This document shows positions 1-10,708 of a stretch of 64,000 nt of DNA, in pieces. The notes under the pieces were generated by a model that was given only the letters and a program-made list of their open reading frames with translations, was not told the DNA's origin and searched no databases. The position numbers and the translations under genes were made by a program. This DNA comes from Bursaphelenchus xylophilus (taxonomy: Eukaryota; Nematoda; Chromadorea; Rhabditida; Aphelenchoididae), in assembly GCA_904066235.2 (NCBI GenBank), contig CAJFCV020000002.1, positions 11,594,001-11,658,000 of the forward strand. Reading direction: 5' to 3'. Numbering within the stretch: position 1 is the stretch's first letter; each line of letters begins with the position of its first letter.

Positions 1-41
1 GATCAAAAAATCACAAGATTTTTTCAAAATTATTTTCTCAC

Positions 42-322
42 CTTCCGCACTTGGTAATGATCATTTCGGTGCCCAATTTGTAGAACTGAGCCCACATTTC
101 CTTCCCTTCCAATCGACAATTCAGTCCCTCCAAACTGGCCGAATTGCCCGGGGGCACCCACGTCTCCTCTCGTCGTCTGTCCGTCGTTTCCTCATCCAGC
201 TTGGTCTCTTCTTCTTCAACCGCCGAGTTGTTGGTGGAATTCAAAATTTCGTCGATGGAAAAACGACATCTTTTGGAAACAACCTCCTCGTTTGAGTGGG
301 CGAAATTTCGTTTGGGCATCAC
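42..322 (-). CDS. T-box transcription factor, first exon (partial)
   Basis: This is the 5' coding exon of a T-box DNA-binding protein whose remaining exons lie beyond the left edge. The exon begins at ATG 322 (a second in-frame ATG follows directly) and ends at a GTGAGA donor after base 42 in phase 2. The last 28 residues, including LEGKEMWAQFYKLGTEM and IITKCGR, match the start of the T-box domain, where GKELW..F...GTEMIITK.GRRMFP is the family signature; the split Arg codon falls at that GR/RMFP junction. The 65 residues before it are an acidic, Ser/Thr-rich linker with a short basic patch (KRCR) that could aid nuclear import. T-box proteins are sequence-specific developmental regulators acting in the nucleus. 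The subfamily cannot be told from this exon. About 13 kb of repeat-rich DNA without a clear gene lies upstream and may hold its regulatory region. Confidence 0.88.
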
Positions 323-710
323 TGAAAAGAACGATGAAAAAACGGTTTTTGAAAAAATTGGGGTAAAATACGAGGTAGGAGGAGTATATAGGACACGAAA
401 AAATTAAAAAAATGCATTCAAAATCCATTAATTTTTGAAAATTTAGTAAAACTTGGTGACAAATTAAGTCTGTAGTTTTATAAGACTACGATATGTTTAT
501 AACTTTCATTTTTCAAAAACTCGTTGGGATTTTTTAGGTTAAAATTTGCAGAAAATCTAATAAAAACACTTTTTTTGCAAATAAAAACACTTTTCTCTGC
601 CGTCTCTCCTCATTTTCTAATAATGTCTCATGAACCAAGATTGTTGAATATCTCGGCTGTGGCTTCAAGGAATGTCCTAAAATTTTCAGGAATATGCCTA
701 AGGAGCCTAT

Positions 711-1390
711 AGAGTATTCTCTGAGAATTTAAAAATGATATAGGGGCCTTTTCTTGAAAGGTAGGGCGCAGGCTGCCGTTGTCAAATTACGGTAAAATAC
801 GCTGGAATCAGCTTAAAGTTAAAGAGCTGGGTGATTGTATATATGCCTACGGTGTATACAGAGTATTCTCTGAGAATTTGAAAAGATATGGGACTTTTTT
901 CTTGAAAGGTAGGGCGCAGACTGCCGTTGACAAATTACGGTAAAATACACTGGAATCAGATAAATTTTAAAGAATTTGATGATTATATATGCCTACGGTG
1001 TATACAGAGTATTCTCTAAAAATTTGAAAAGATCTAGGACTTTTTTCTTGAAAGGTAGGGCGCAGGCTGCCGTTGCCAAATTACGGTAAAATACACTGGA
1101 ATCAGATAAATTTTAAAGAGCTGGGTGATTATATATGCCTACGGTGCCTACAGAGTATTCTCTGAGAATTTGAAAAAGATCTGGAAATCTCTTCTTGAAA
1201 GGTAGGGCGCAGACTGCCGTTGTCAAATTACGGTAAAATACGCTGGAATCAGCTAAAATTTTCAGAAATATCCCTACGGTGCCTACAGAGTGTTCTCTGA
1301 AAATTTGAAAAAAATCTGGAAGTATGTTCTTGAAAGGTAGGGCGCAGACTGCCGTCGACAAATCCTGGTAAAATACGCTGAAATGGATTA
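711..1390. repeat. Tandem repeat, ~145-bp unit, about 4.6 copies
   Basis: Units begin with GAGTATTCTCTGAGAATTTG near 711, 860, 1005, 1151 and 1286. Each contains CTTGAAAGGTAGGGCGCAG, then CAAATTACGGTAAAATAC, then TGCCTACGGTG. Copies differ by small indels. The short open frames here are by-products of the repeat. Bases 430-710 to the left are AT-rich with nothing recognisable. Confidence 0.85.
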
Positions 1391-2164
1391 TTAGTTGAAT
1401 AGCTGGGTGATTTCAGTGTGAAATAGAGGTTTTAACAATACATTTTGCCTAAAATTTTTTTTGAATCTACAAAATTTCGAAATTTTTTTCAAAAAGTTTA
1501 AATTCTTGCTACGCAAAATTTCGACCTCTCCCAAATTCACAACCCGCTGCCTTGGCCGTCAAAAATCTCGCTGACATTTTAATGTCTCTCAGAATAAAAT
1601 CGAAATAAAAAAAACTTTTTGAGGCGCGCCTTTCGACGGCCGCCCAACGCCCGAACAACCATTAAGCCGGAGGGGATTACGGTGGAAAAATGGCTTCGAA
1701 ACTAGAGCTTTCGGAAGCCAGAGAGTGTCCAGAGAGCATGCGCAAAATTTTCGCGGGTTTTCACGTTTCGCCGAGCGCGGATTCGACGAAAAGAGGGGCG
1801 CGCGCGCGGCCGCAAATTTGTCAAACAATGTCACCAAAAAAGCTGTTCGCTTCGGGCGGCCGGAGATAAGAACAGTGGATTACGAAAAATGGAATTGAAT
1901 GTGAAATATTGCCGCCCGCCAGGCCCCCTCCCTCCAATTCCCCCCGCAGGATTTGCGAATCAAAATGTGGAGCGGAATCGAGAGTAAACTGGGAATGCTT
2001 GAGGAAAAAAGAGAGGGGTTCAAGTTGAGTTCAGTTAAAAAAAGAGCTGGATCTTGAGGAATCAAGCGGAATATAGGCTGAAAAATATTTTTGATTACAA
2101 AAGATTACTGTAACAGGTTTAGTATTACTAAGAAAATGAGAAAAATGAAGGCTGAAAAAAATTT
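1391..2164. other. Intergenic stretch with a GC-richer unique island (about 1600-1870)
   Basis: No gene is supported. Bases 1610-1870 are clearly more GC-rich than the flanks (GGCGCGCCTTTCGACGGCCG and similar) and do not resemble any repeat seen elsewhere in the window. The island lies upstream of the minus-strand T-box gene, so a regulatory element is possible, but nothing in the sequence proves it. Confidence 0.3.
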
Positions 2165-2340
2165 ACAGGGTGGGGCATCTTTGTGGCCCGATTTGAATTG
2201 GCTATAACTTCTTTAGTTTTTGGCCAAATCTTAAAATTCTTTTTTTTCCTGAATCCTCAGACAACCCCTTTTTGTTTGATACCAAATATGTTATACATAG
2301 TAAGTGTCATCTACAGTTATTGGATTTATTCTTGGAACTG
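2165..2340. mobile_element. GGGGCATCTTTG-type MITE, left portion
   Basis: From GGGTGGGGCATCTTTGTGGC the sequence matches the element at 5410-5577 for about 140 bp (GGCTATAACTTC, GACAACCCC, TTGATACCAAATA, TTATACATAG). The terminal inverted repeat that closes the other copy is not visible here, so this copy is truncated or diverged. Bases 2341-2544 hold nothing recognised. Confidence 0.6.
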
Positions 2341-2544
2341 GGCCTAAAATTGCGATTGTGGCTTCAAAAGACATCCATAAGACATCCATAAGACTCTTCA
2401 TTTGCCATGTACAGAGGCCATCGAGATAGGGAGGTCAAATAACATTTAAAAAAAATCAATCTTGTCGATAGACCTCGATCTAAAAATCTTGACAGTTTCC
2501 CGGAAAGCTAGAGCCAAAAATTTGACGCGTAATTTAAAAAATTT

Positions 2545-3003
2545 AGTCTAAATTTATGCCAAGTGTCTTTTCTTCACAATCTGAGTGTAAGAATTTGAGT
2601 AACGTTTCTTTGAAATTTCAATTTTTTAAGAGATATGCGAGACTTCTAGCTGGGGTTTTGCAGACAAGACCGAGATTTTTTAGGTCAAAAGTTGGCAGAA
2701 AAATGACACCTTCTTTGCGAGTTTCGGCACGAAAAATTTCATTTCTATTTCTACCGTGGAGGGTAATTTTTCTACAAAAAATAAATTTTTTCCTCCCGAA
2801 ATTATCAAAGAGGTGGTCAAAAAGTATTTTCCTCTGTGACCGCTCTCCGCGTTTCGCATACTCTCTCGGCCGCAAAGATTGTTGAATATCTCGGCAGCGC
2901 CTGCAAAGTGCGAGCTAAAATTTTCAGGAATTGATTTGTGGTCCATACCCGACGTGTGTGAAAATTTAGAGTAAATCTGAGCGTCCTACTTGGGATACCC
3001 TTC
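2545..3003. mobile_element. AAGTGCGACGCTC-type palindromic element, diverged copy
   Basis: Shares the inner blocks of the ~445-bp family best seen at 3790-4235: GCGAGACTTCTAGC, GACCGCTCTCCGCGTTTCGC, CTCTCTCGGC, TATCTCGGC, GCGAGCTAAAATTTTCAGG and CCCGACGTGTGTG. Terminal repeats are decayed. Overlapping small open frames on both strands are artefacts of the repeat. Confidence 0.65.
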
Positions 3004-3109
3004 AAAAAAATACAGTTTTAAGCTAAAATTTATTCTGTAATAGCTAATATTGCTAAATTTAATAGCATTATTAAGCTAATTTACTTTGTTCTACAAGCCC
3101 TCTGAATTC

Positions 3110-3420
3110 GATTATCCCACTTCGAAGCCCCCCCAGCGATAACGATTCCCCATTCCGCGGCCCCAAAAAGTTTTGTCACCCTCTCGAACAAAACCGACGC
3201 AATCTCGGCCCAATCTGCGTCGGCAATATTTCCCTCGCGCGCGCGAAAAACATTCTTTTCGCGCTATGAAGATGAAGCGCGAAAAGTCGTCGGGAGAAGC
3301 CGCCAACGAGTCCCCGGAGGCCATTCGCGGGGACAATTGGGGGGACGGAGATGAGAGATAAGATGACAACTTTCGGGTTGTCAAATCTCGCCTCTTTCGG
3401 GGCCGGCGAACTCGGCCCAA
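3110..3420. other. GC-rich unique island
   Basis: A 310-bp stretch far richer in GC than its surroundings, including CTCGCGCGCGCGAAAAAC and GGGGACAATTGGGGGGACGG. Weak open frames exist on both strands, but none has a splice context or a recognisable product. It is not repeated elsewhere in the window. It may be a regulatory element of the T-box gene or an unrecognised exon. Confidence 0.3.
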
Positions 3421-3423
3421 TTG

Positions 3424-4470
3424 AGTTGGGGAAGTGCGAAAAGAGCCAACCAGAAAGATTAAAATGGGTGTTATAGAGGGTTTTCGGGATTTTTTAACTT
3501 CTTGAAATTAAAAAAAATTAAAAAAATTAAAAAAATTTTTTTTTAAAATACGTAACGAAATAATATATAGTTGATGATAATCACCAAATTTTTTTTTTAT
3601 TTTTAAGAGCTTTATAAAATAAAAAAATCAAAAAAATTATAAGAAAATACTGAGCAAAGCAATGGTAAAATACGAGGAGATTTGCGGATTATATACGGCG
3701 TTTTTTGATTTTTTTCAAAATTGAAAAAACTAATAAAATAGAAGAAATTTTAAAATACGACCGGGACAGCATTAGTGGTTTCTGTTAACAAGGGAAGTAC
3801 CCCAAGTGCGACGCTCAGATTTTCTTTAAATTTTGCACACACGTCGGGTATGGACTAAATATCAATTCCTGAAAGTTTTAGCTCGCGCTTTGCAAGCGCC
3901 GCCTAGATGTTGAACGATCTTTGCCGCCAAGAGAGTACGCTAAATGCGGAGGGCGGTCAAAGAGAAAAACACTCTTTGGCCATAACTTTGCTAGTTCCGT
4001 GTGGAAAAAATTGATTTTTTGTGGAAACATTATCATTTACAGTTGAAATAGGCACGAAACTTTTCGTGCCGAAATTCGGCAAAAAGTACTAAATTTTGGC
4101 CGGCTTTCGATCTAAAAATCTCGGTTGTTTCTGCAAAGCGCGAGCTAGGATTCTCGCATATATCTTAGAAAAAATTACTCTAAATTTGTGCCAAGTTTCA
4201 TCAAAATCTGAGCGTCGCACTTGGAGTACTTCCCCTGTGAATTGGGGAAGTGCGAAAAGAGCCCAGCAGAACGATAAAAATGGGTGTTATACAGGGTTTT
4301 AGGGATTTTTTAACTTTTTGAAATTAAAAAAAATTAAAAAAATTAAAAGATTTTGTTTTAAAATACGTGCTAAAATAATAATAGCTGATGATAATCACTA
4401 AAAAATTTTTTTATTGGAGTTTTATAAAATAAAAAAATCAAAAAATTATAAGAAAATACTGAACTAAAAA
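3424..4470. repeat. Direct repeat pair (3424-3660 and 4238-4470) flanking a palindromic element
   Basis: TTGGGGAAGTGCGAAAAGAG at about 3424 recurs at about 4240, and the two runs stay alignable for roughly 235 bp (TGGGTGTTATA, GGGATTTTTTAACTT, GATGATAATCAC, ATAAGAAAATACTGA). They bracket the element at 3790-4235. The arrangement looks like a local ~815-bp segmental duplication. The remaining bases to 4741 are AT-rich. Confidence 0.7.
3790..4235. mobile_element. AAGTGCGACGCTC-type palindromic MITE, intact copy
   Basis: The ends are inverted repeats: GGGAAGTACCCCAAGTGCGA at the left and the complement of CTCCAAGTGCGACGCTCAG at the right, giving a ~445-bp element with no coding capacity. The two half-palindromes diverge inside. 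The family occurs at least eight times in the window, often degraded. Confidence 0.85.
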
Positions 4471-4741
4471 ATGGTAAAATACGATGAAGGTCACGTCGTT
4501 ATTGATTTCATGTGGAAAAAAATTATTTTTTGTGGAAAAATTACCCTGTACGATAGAAATAATTATTAAACTTTTCCTGCCAAAGTTTGCAAAAAAACGT
4601 CTTGTTTTTACAAATTGTCAGCATAAAAATCTCGGTCGTTTTTGGAAAGCGCCAAGCTCGATAATTCTGTGGCACTTCGCAAAAAAATCAATGATCCGAG
4701 ATTCCTTGTTTTTTCAATTTTCTGAAAGAATTGTTTTGACG

Positions 4742-5186
4742 TGAAGTACCCCAAGTGCGACGCTTAAATTTTGATGAAACTTGGGGACAAATTTAGAATA
4801 ATTTTTTCTAAGATATATGCGAGAATCCTAGCTCGCGCTTTGCAGAAACAACCGAGATTTTTAGATCGAAAATCGGCCAAAATTTAGGACTTTTTGCCGA
4901 ATTTTGGTACGAAAAGTTTCATGCCTATTTCTACCGTAAAGGATAATATTTCTACAAAAGATCAAATTTTTCCGCACAAAACTGCCAAAGTTATGGCCAA
5001 AAAGCGTTTTTCTCTCTGACCGCTCTCCACGTTTATCGTGCTCTCTCGGCGGCAAAAATCGTTCGATATCTCGGCGGCGCCCGCAAAGAGCGAACTAAAA
5101 CTTTCAGGAATTGATATTTCGTCCATACCCGGCGTGCGTGCAAAATTTAAGGAAAATCTGAGCGTCGCACTTGGAGTACTCCCCCT
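4742..5186. mobile_element. AAGTGCGACGCTC-type palindromic MITE, intact copy
   Basis: Starts GAAGTACCCCAAGTGCGACG and ends GAGCGTCGCACTTGGAGTAC. It matches the 3790-4235 element in reverse orientation, with the same inner blocks (CTAGCTCGCGCTTTGC, GACCGCTCTCCACG, ATCTCGGCGGCGCC). Length ~445 bp. Confidence 0.85.
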
Positions 5187-5194
5187 GAAAATTT

Positions 5195-5357
5195 TATTTT
5201 CTGACCCCTCTAGCTTCCGACCAAAAAATTTTTTCATTTTCACAAATTGCCAACTAAACGCTGCTAATTACCGAAAGTCGAGTCTCACTTTCCAATAATT
5301 ACTCGAATTGCCCGGAGGAATGAACGAATGGAGTCGGAATGCATTAAACCTATTGGA
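5195..5357. repeat. 160-bp unit, inverted partner of 8775-8932
   Basis: The stretch from CTTCCGACCAAAAAATTTTT through AATTGCCAACTAAACGCTGC, AAAGTCGAGTCTCACTTTCC and GGAGGAATGAACGAATGGAG reads almost without change on the opposite strand at 8775-8932. No terminal inverted repeats are seen, unlike the MITEs around it. It contains TAATTAC and AATAATTAC motifs. It is either a duplicated regulatory block or an unclassified repeat. Confidence 0.7.
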
Positions 5358-5409
5358 TAAGTCGGGGTGAGAAAATTTGGAGAAATAAAAAAAGATTACG
5401 GTAAATATA

Positions 5410-5577
5410 TTATACGGGCATCTTTGTGGCCCGATTTGAATTGGCTATAACTTCCTTAGTTCTTGGCCAAATCTTAAAATTCTGTTTTTCCTGAATCCTC
5501 AGACAATCCCATTTTGTTTGATACCAAATACGTTATACATAGTTAGTGTACAAAGATGCCAAAGATGCCCCACCCCG
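5410..5577. mobile_element. GGGGCATCTTTG-type MITE
   Basis: Left end ACGGGCATCTTTGTGGCCC; right end GCCAAAGATGCCCCACCCCG, its inverted complement. The ~168-bp body matches 2165-2310. No coding content. Confidence 0.7.
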
Positions 5578-5599
5578 TACATACATATTATAACAGAGG

Positions 5600-6032
5600 T
5601 AATGCTAAATTGCTTTGATTTTGATAAAACTTGGGACAAATTTAGATTAATTTTTTCTAAAGATTATCCGAGATTTCTAGCTTATGGTGTTCAGAAACGA
5701 CCGAGATTTTTAGGTCGAAAGTTGGAAAAATTTTGACATCTTTTTTGCGAATTTTGCCATGAAAAATTTCATAGCTTTTTCTACTCTAGACAGTGATGTT
5801 TCCACAAGAAATCAATTTTTTCCATGCGAAACTGGCAAAGATACGGCCAAAAACCGAAAATTTCTGTCTGACCGCTCTCCGCATTTTGCGTACTCTCTCG
5901 GCGGCAAAGATCGTTCAATATCTCGGCTGCGCCTGCAAAGCGAGAGCTAAAACTTTCAGGAATTGATATATAGCTCATGCCTAACGTATGTGCAAAATTT
6001 CAAGGAAATCTGAGTGTTGCACTTGGTTTACC
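5600..6032. mobile_element. AAGTGCGACGCTC-type element, diverged copy
   Basis: Contains the family blocks GAGATTTCTAGC, CGACCGAGATTTTTAGGTCG, GACCGCTCTCCGC, CTCTCTCGGCGGC and AACTTTCAGGAATTGATAT in order, but both ends are decayed. Confidence 0.6.
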
Positions 6033-6302
6033 AAATTTGGAATTTTGCAAAAAAAAAATTTTTTTTTAATTTTTTTTTTGAAGATTACTCTAGTCATACG
6101 CTATGTAAATTTACTACTCTCTCTCGATGAGCATCGTTACCGAAGGAGTCTTTTTCGAATCAATCAGCCAAATTGCTGCTTTCTCAATTTTAACACGAAC
6201 CTTTTATTACGCAAAGCACCCAACCAAATTACACTTTGTTTTCGGGCAGAGAAGTCGAGAAATCAACGGGGTAATTAGCAAAAAAAAGGTCGGCCAAAAA
6301 TA

Positions 6303-6645
6303 CGGTAGAACTTGACAAAAAAATAAAAAAAAAACATTTTTTAATCAAAAAATCTTAAAAATTCAATTTTTTTAAATTTTAAGTTTTGCTATGCAAAAAA
6401 ATTTTACATTCCATTAGCATGGTATAGCTCAAAAAACAACTTTTTTTTATTTTTTTTATCAAAAAATCTTAAAAATTACAATTTTCAAAATTTTAATTTT
6501 TGCTATGCAAAAAAATTTACTCTAGATTTTTACGGTAGAGCTCAAAAAAAAACAACTTTTTTTTATTTTTTGTCAAAAAATCTCAAAAATTCAATTTTTT
6601 TAAATTTTAATTTTTGCTATGCAAACAAAAAATTTTACTGTATTT
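6303..6645. repeat. AT-rich tandem repeat, ~115-bp unit, three copies
   Basis: TTTTTGCTATGCAAAAAAAT-like cores recur near 6387, 6502 and 6616, each preceded by CAAAAAATCT and an A/T run and followed by TAGCTCAAAAAACAAC. No coding signal. Confidence 0.7.
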
Positions 6646-6990
6646 TGCTCCCCTAGACCCCATCATGATCAGCACCTCCAATAAATTGATTGTAAACAAA
6701 TTCTCTCCCGCTATAAAAAGCGACTACCGTAACCAGCCGCACCCAATTTTCGGAAAAAAAGGGGGAGAGAAACGATCAAATTGATTGGATTCGCTTTTTT
6801 TCGAATTCCCCTTCCACACGACCTCATTCAAACCTTTGGGATCGCGGCGTCTGCTGGAGATCCGAATGGAGGATGAATAAGGTGCAACGAGAGGGAATAC
6901 AGTAGACATGGTTATGGGGAGAATGGATTAAAAAGTGGGGGTAACGGAGGAGCCACAGAATTGTTGACAAAAATGATGGGAAGATGAGAA
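6646..6990. other. Unique stretch with a TATA-like motif
   Basis: CGCTATAAAAAGCGAC near 6710 resembles a core promoter box. No open frame downstream on the plus strand looks like a gene, and the overlapping minus-strand frames have no recognisable product. I see no further structure. Confidence 0.2.
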
Positions 6991-7700
6991 GAGATGGTCG
7001 GAAAAAAATCGTTTTGCTGGGCAAGTGCCTGAGGCAAAAAGCTTCAAATTTTGCACATATGGCCTGAATAGAGCGTATATCATTTTCTATAAATTTCAGC
7101 GTATTTCTTTTGGTATGCGCCGAGATATCCAACTTTTTACTTTTTTGAAAACTTGAGACCATGGAAAATGAGAGACCTACAGAAAAAAACTTTTTATTCT
7201 GAAAATGTCGCAGGCTATTTCCTGAGATTTTCAGGCCAATCTACACCTAGGCAGTGTGTATATTGAGTCCTGAAATTTCTAGCTTTTCCTGGGCAGGGCC
7301 AGCCGAGATATTGAAAAATCTTTCAATATCCCCAAATGAGAAGAGATGGTCGGAAAAAAATCGTTTTTCTGGGCTAGCGCCTGAGGCAAAAAGCTTCAAA
7401 TTTTGCACATATGGTCTAAACAGAGCGTATATCTTTTCCTATAAATTTGAGCTTATATCTTTTGGTATGCTCCGAGATATCGAACTTTCTACTTTTTTGA
7501 AAACTTGAGACCATGGAAAATGAGAGACCTACAGAAAAAAACTTTTTATTCTGAAAATGCCGCAGGTTATTTCCTGGAATTTTCAGGCCAGTCAACAACT
7601 AGGCAGTGTGTATATTGACCACTGAAATTTCTAGCTTTTGCCTTGCGGCAGTAGCCGAGATATTGAACGATCTTTCAATATCCCCGAATAAGAAGAACAG
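6991..7700. repeat. Tandem direct repeat, ~352-bp unit, two copies
   Basis: GAGATGGTCGGAAAAAAATC occurs at about 6991 and 7343. The intervening blocks (CAAATTTTGCACATATGG, GAGATATC, GAGACCATGGAAAATGAGAG, CTAGGCAGTGTGTATATTGA, TTTCTAGCTTTT) repeat in the same order. A degraded third copy begins near 7695. Confidence 0.8.
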
Positions 7701-7850
7701 TCAGAAAAAAAACATTTTTTTGTTGCGAAATCACCTAAGGCACTGTTATGAAAGTTTTGTACAAATGCTCTGCTTTAGTCTTGGAATGACTACTCAAAAT
7801 TTAAGTCCACTATCTCAAGGGGCAACCGAGATATTCGACTACTGTATTTA

Positions 7851-8002
7851 TCAGTCTGTCAGGAAAATAATGAGCACTCTGTCGTATGGGAAGTCGCTTC
7901 GCCGCCGAGAAAATGAATTGTGTTGCCGCAAAATCAAATTGTTTTTTTCACTTCAGCGATCGGCGCAGCGACATTGTGCTCATTATTTTCCCGACAGACT
8001 GA
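7851..8002. mobile_element. TCAGTCTGTCGGGAAAAT-type MITE with TA target duplication
   Basis: A 152-bp palindrome-like element. The left end reads TCAGTCTGTC, the right end GACAGACTGA, and each is flanked by TA. The interior includes GAAAATGAATTGTGTTGC and TCACTTCAGCGA. It has no coding capacity. This is the commonest repeat in the window, with more than 15 copies. TA duplications suggest a Tc1/mariner-type transposase supplied elsewhere. Confidence 0.9.
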
Positions 8003-8228
8003 TAGCTTTCTTTATCGACAAAAAATGCAAAAAATGAGCGATGACTAGAAAATAGTGTTTCTGATCACAGAAGGCTTATTATAAATGCTATTGAATCTAT
8101 AGCCGACCAAGATATTCAAGGTTTTTTGCAACAAAATGAAGTGATATACCCAGAAAATGAGGATTTGATAAAAAAAAGAATCAAAAATCTGGTATCTCCC
8201 GTTTTTCTACATCTTTTTTAAGGGTAAA

Positions 8229-8619
8229 AGGTTCCTTATTTTGGCCACAACTTATAACTTTGCGGAGACTGGTCGGAATTAGCCCAAATTTAGCGTGCAC
8301 GCTTAATTCGTCGTTGTCAATGCCCGGACAGTGGATTTAGTTAGTGAGGTACCTTCTTTTTTACGTACCACTTTGCCCTTCAAAAACGGCTGCAGCCTGT
8401 GATTTTACACTTTATACGATGAAACATGTCCGGAACTAAACTTATTGCTTCCGTATGGAACTAAATGAGTCGTCACAGCCTTCGTAGGTACCCTTAAAAC
8501 TATAGAGCTATTATAGTAATTCAGTGCCAGCTAGGTCGAAGGCTTTTTTCCTAACTTTAGTGCCAAGCTTGGGCGCAGTTCGCGGGGTACCTTTGTTGTG
8601 GCCAAAATAAGGAACTTTT
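8229..8619. mobile_element. TTCCTTATTTTGGCCACAA-type MITE, copy 1
   Basis: Inverted ends GTTCCTTATTTTGGCCACAA and TTGTGGCCAAAATAAGGAAC bound ~390 bp. A second copy at 51334-51729 aligns throughout in the same orientation with few differences. No coding capacity. Confidence 0.85.
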
Positions 8620-8774
8620 TCTTTTTTAAGAATTGTAGAGCTCTTCCAGCATCCCAAAAAAAGTAATACGACGATGCCGTTCAACATGCCGTACATGACA
8701 TTTCCCAACTAATTTCACAAACAACTCCCCTCCCGTTTGCTCGTTCCCACCACCCACCACACCCCCCACCCAAT

Positions 8775-8932
8775 AGGTTTAATGCTTTTCGACTCCATTC
8801 GTTCATTCCTCCGGGCAATTCGAGTAATTATTGGAAAGTGAGACTCGACTTTCGGTAATTAGCAGCGTTTAGTTGGCAATTTGTGAAAATGAAAAAATTT
8901 TTTGGTCGGAAGGAAGGGGAGGGGTCAATTTA
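8775..8932. repeat. 160-bp unit, inverted partner of 5195-5357
   Basis: Reads CTCCATTCGTTCATTCCTCC, GTGAGACTCGACTTTCGG and GCAGCGTTTAGTTGGCAATT, the reverse complement of 5195-5357 with only scattered differences. The two copies face each other across ~3.4 kb. Confidence 0.7.
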
Positions 8933-9118
8933 GTCGCTTTAGGAGATTGGTGGGGAAAGAAGGAGGAGAGAGATAATAAAAATTATAAAAATTAGTGTGA
9001 AGAAGAGCTTGAAAAGCTTGGCGCGGGAGTATGATTAAATTTTTTAGATGATACTCTTCAAGTCTTTAGTTGATTTTTTTTGTTATGAAAATAGGATATT
9101 TTTTTTGTTATGAAAATA

Positions 9119-9282
9119 GGCGCCATAAAGTCCTGACACATTTTGTCGCGGGTGTCGCGCGAGAAAAGTGGCAAGCTCGCGCGAAAGTGCATGTCGCTAG
9201 TGCAAAAACGGGGAATTGCCGCGACGAATGCGAAAGGAAAACAAAACGCACAGTGCAAACGCCTCAGGACTTTATGCGACTA
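9119..9282. mobile_element. CATAAAGTCCTGA-type inverted-repeat element
   Basis: Left end GGCGCCATAAAGTCCTGA, right end TCAGGACTTTATG. The interior is GC-rich and contains AAACGCACAGTGCAAACG. Only the right half of the same family is seen at about 57741-57810. No coding capacity. Confidence 0.65.
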
Positions 9283-9399
9283 GTACTATAGAAAACTTTT
9301 AGGCAAGAAAAGACATGTAAGTCTGTCGGAAAAATTCATTCATCAAGTATGTGAGTTGGATCGCCGGGTTGTCAGATGCTTTAATCACGAAATTCAATA

Positions 9400-9553
9400 T
9401 CAGTCTGTCGGGAAAATAATGAGAACAATGTCGCTGCGGCGATTGCGTCGCTAAAGTGAATGAAAATTTGATTTCGTCGGGACACAATTCATTTTCTCGG
9501 CGGTGATGAGATTTTCGATGCGGCAGAGTGCTCATTATTTTCCCGACAGACTG
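9400..9553. mobile_element. TCAGTCTGTCGGGAAAAT-type MITE
   Basis: A complete ~154-bp copy. The right TIR ends GACAGACTGT instead of GACAGACTGA. A solo right end of the same family lies at 9643-9671 (CAGAGTGCTCATTATTTTCC through GACAGACTGA). Confidence 0.85.
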
Positions 9554-9789
9554 TGGTGGAGGTGAACTTCTCTGCAAGCGAATCAGAGACGATAGTACTC
9601 AATTTAAGACCTTCGTATTGCAAAGCTCATCTATAGTATACAGAGTGCTCATTATTTTCCCGACAGACTGATAACTCAAAATTATTGGTAAAACCACAGT
9701 AAAAGTTGCTAAATCAACAAAATTTGAGTTGCAAGCTCTAAAAAGTCATCAAAGAGGAGCTTAAAATGCGTCTCATCTACTCTATATAC

Positions 9790-10085
9790 GATCATTTCAA
9801 ATTGCCTGGCCAATCCATACAAAACTTCGCATCAATACAAAACTTCAAACAAAGCATCACCATGATCTTCTCCACCGAACCCAGCCAATTTGTCGTCAAC
9901 CCCCGCACTTTCGCCGCTCCTCCTCGGCGGCGTTGAGAAGCGGCTGTGGAAAGTATTGGCGGAAGAGCGCCACAGGTCGTAAACTGGATTGCACCCTTTG
10001 CGGCTGGGAGAGGAATAGAATTGGATTGGAAACACAGATCTCTCCTTGGGATTAATGAGTTATTCGAAAAACGCAAGCTGTGAAA
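9790..10085. other. Unique GC-richer island without a clear gene
   Basis: Bases 9790-10085 have balanced composition and an open minus-strand frame of up to 94 codons, but no splice sites of convincing quality and no recognisable domain. A conserved non-coding element and a missed small exon are equally possible. Confidence 0.2.
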
Positions 10086-10292
10086 CGATGAGTGGGATTA
10101 CGGTAGCTCAGGTTGAACAGGGGTGTGGAATGAAGTTTCTGGGCGTTAAACTTGCATATTGAGGGAAATATGGATGACAAATTTTTTTCGAAATTTGCAA
10201 TGGAATTTTTCAAAATTTTAATGGAATTTTTTGTCCAAAAATTGATTTTTTTTTTGAAAAAAGTGATTCAGTGGGTTGCTGATTTGACTATT

Positions 10293-10708
10293 TGCATTTT
10301 CATAAAGTGCATGGACATTTTTTCCCTTTCGCACAGTGCATTTTAAACTTTTTCCCACACTTGTCGCAACGCAAAGTGCATTTTTCTCTTTTCGCACAGT
10401 GCAAAACACGGAAAAGTCGTTTGCACTGTGCGAATTCTCCGGTTGAGAAAAGCTTGCGTCGCAGCGATATTTCAAATGCACAGTGCATTTTTTCTCGTTT
10501 TGCACAGTGCAAACCACAAAAATGCCGTTTGCACAGTGCAAATTTTTTGGCTCCGTCGCAGCGACATTGTTGAAACTTGTTTACGTCACAGCGACATTTC
10601 GATGCACAGTGCGAAAACCAAACAAAAATGAAATGCACGGTGCAAAATAAGAGGCTTTTTGAGCACAGTGCGGGATGCAGCGAATGTCCATGCACTTTAT
10701 GAAAATGC
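10293..10708. mobile_element. GCATTTTCATAAAGTGCATG-type palindromic element
   Basis: TIRs GCATTTTCATAAAGTGCATG and its complement at 10690-10708 enclose ~415 bp studded with the 9-base palindromes GCACAGTGC and GCACTGTGC. Related copies lie at 20341-20642 and 53571-53850. Open frames on both strands arise from the palindromic sequence and are not genes. Confidence 0.8.

Noticed and set aside
3173..3361. Plus-strand 62-codon Arg/Lys-rich frame
   Set aside because: Open only because of local GC content; an equally long frame runs on the other strand.
9792..10076. Minus-strand 94-codon frame in a GC-richer island
   Set aside because: Balanced composition explains the lack of stops; no domain or splice context. 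Kept as an unexplained island.
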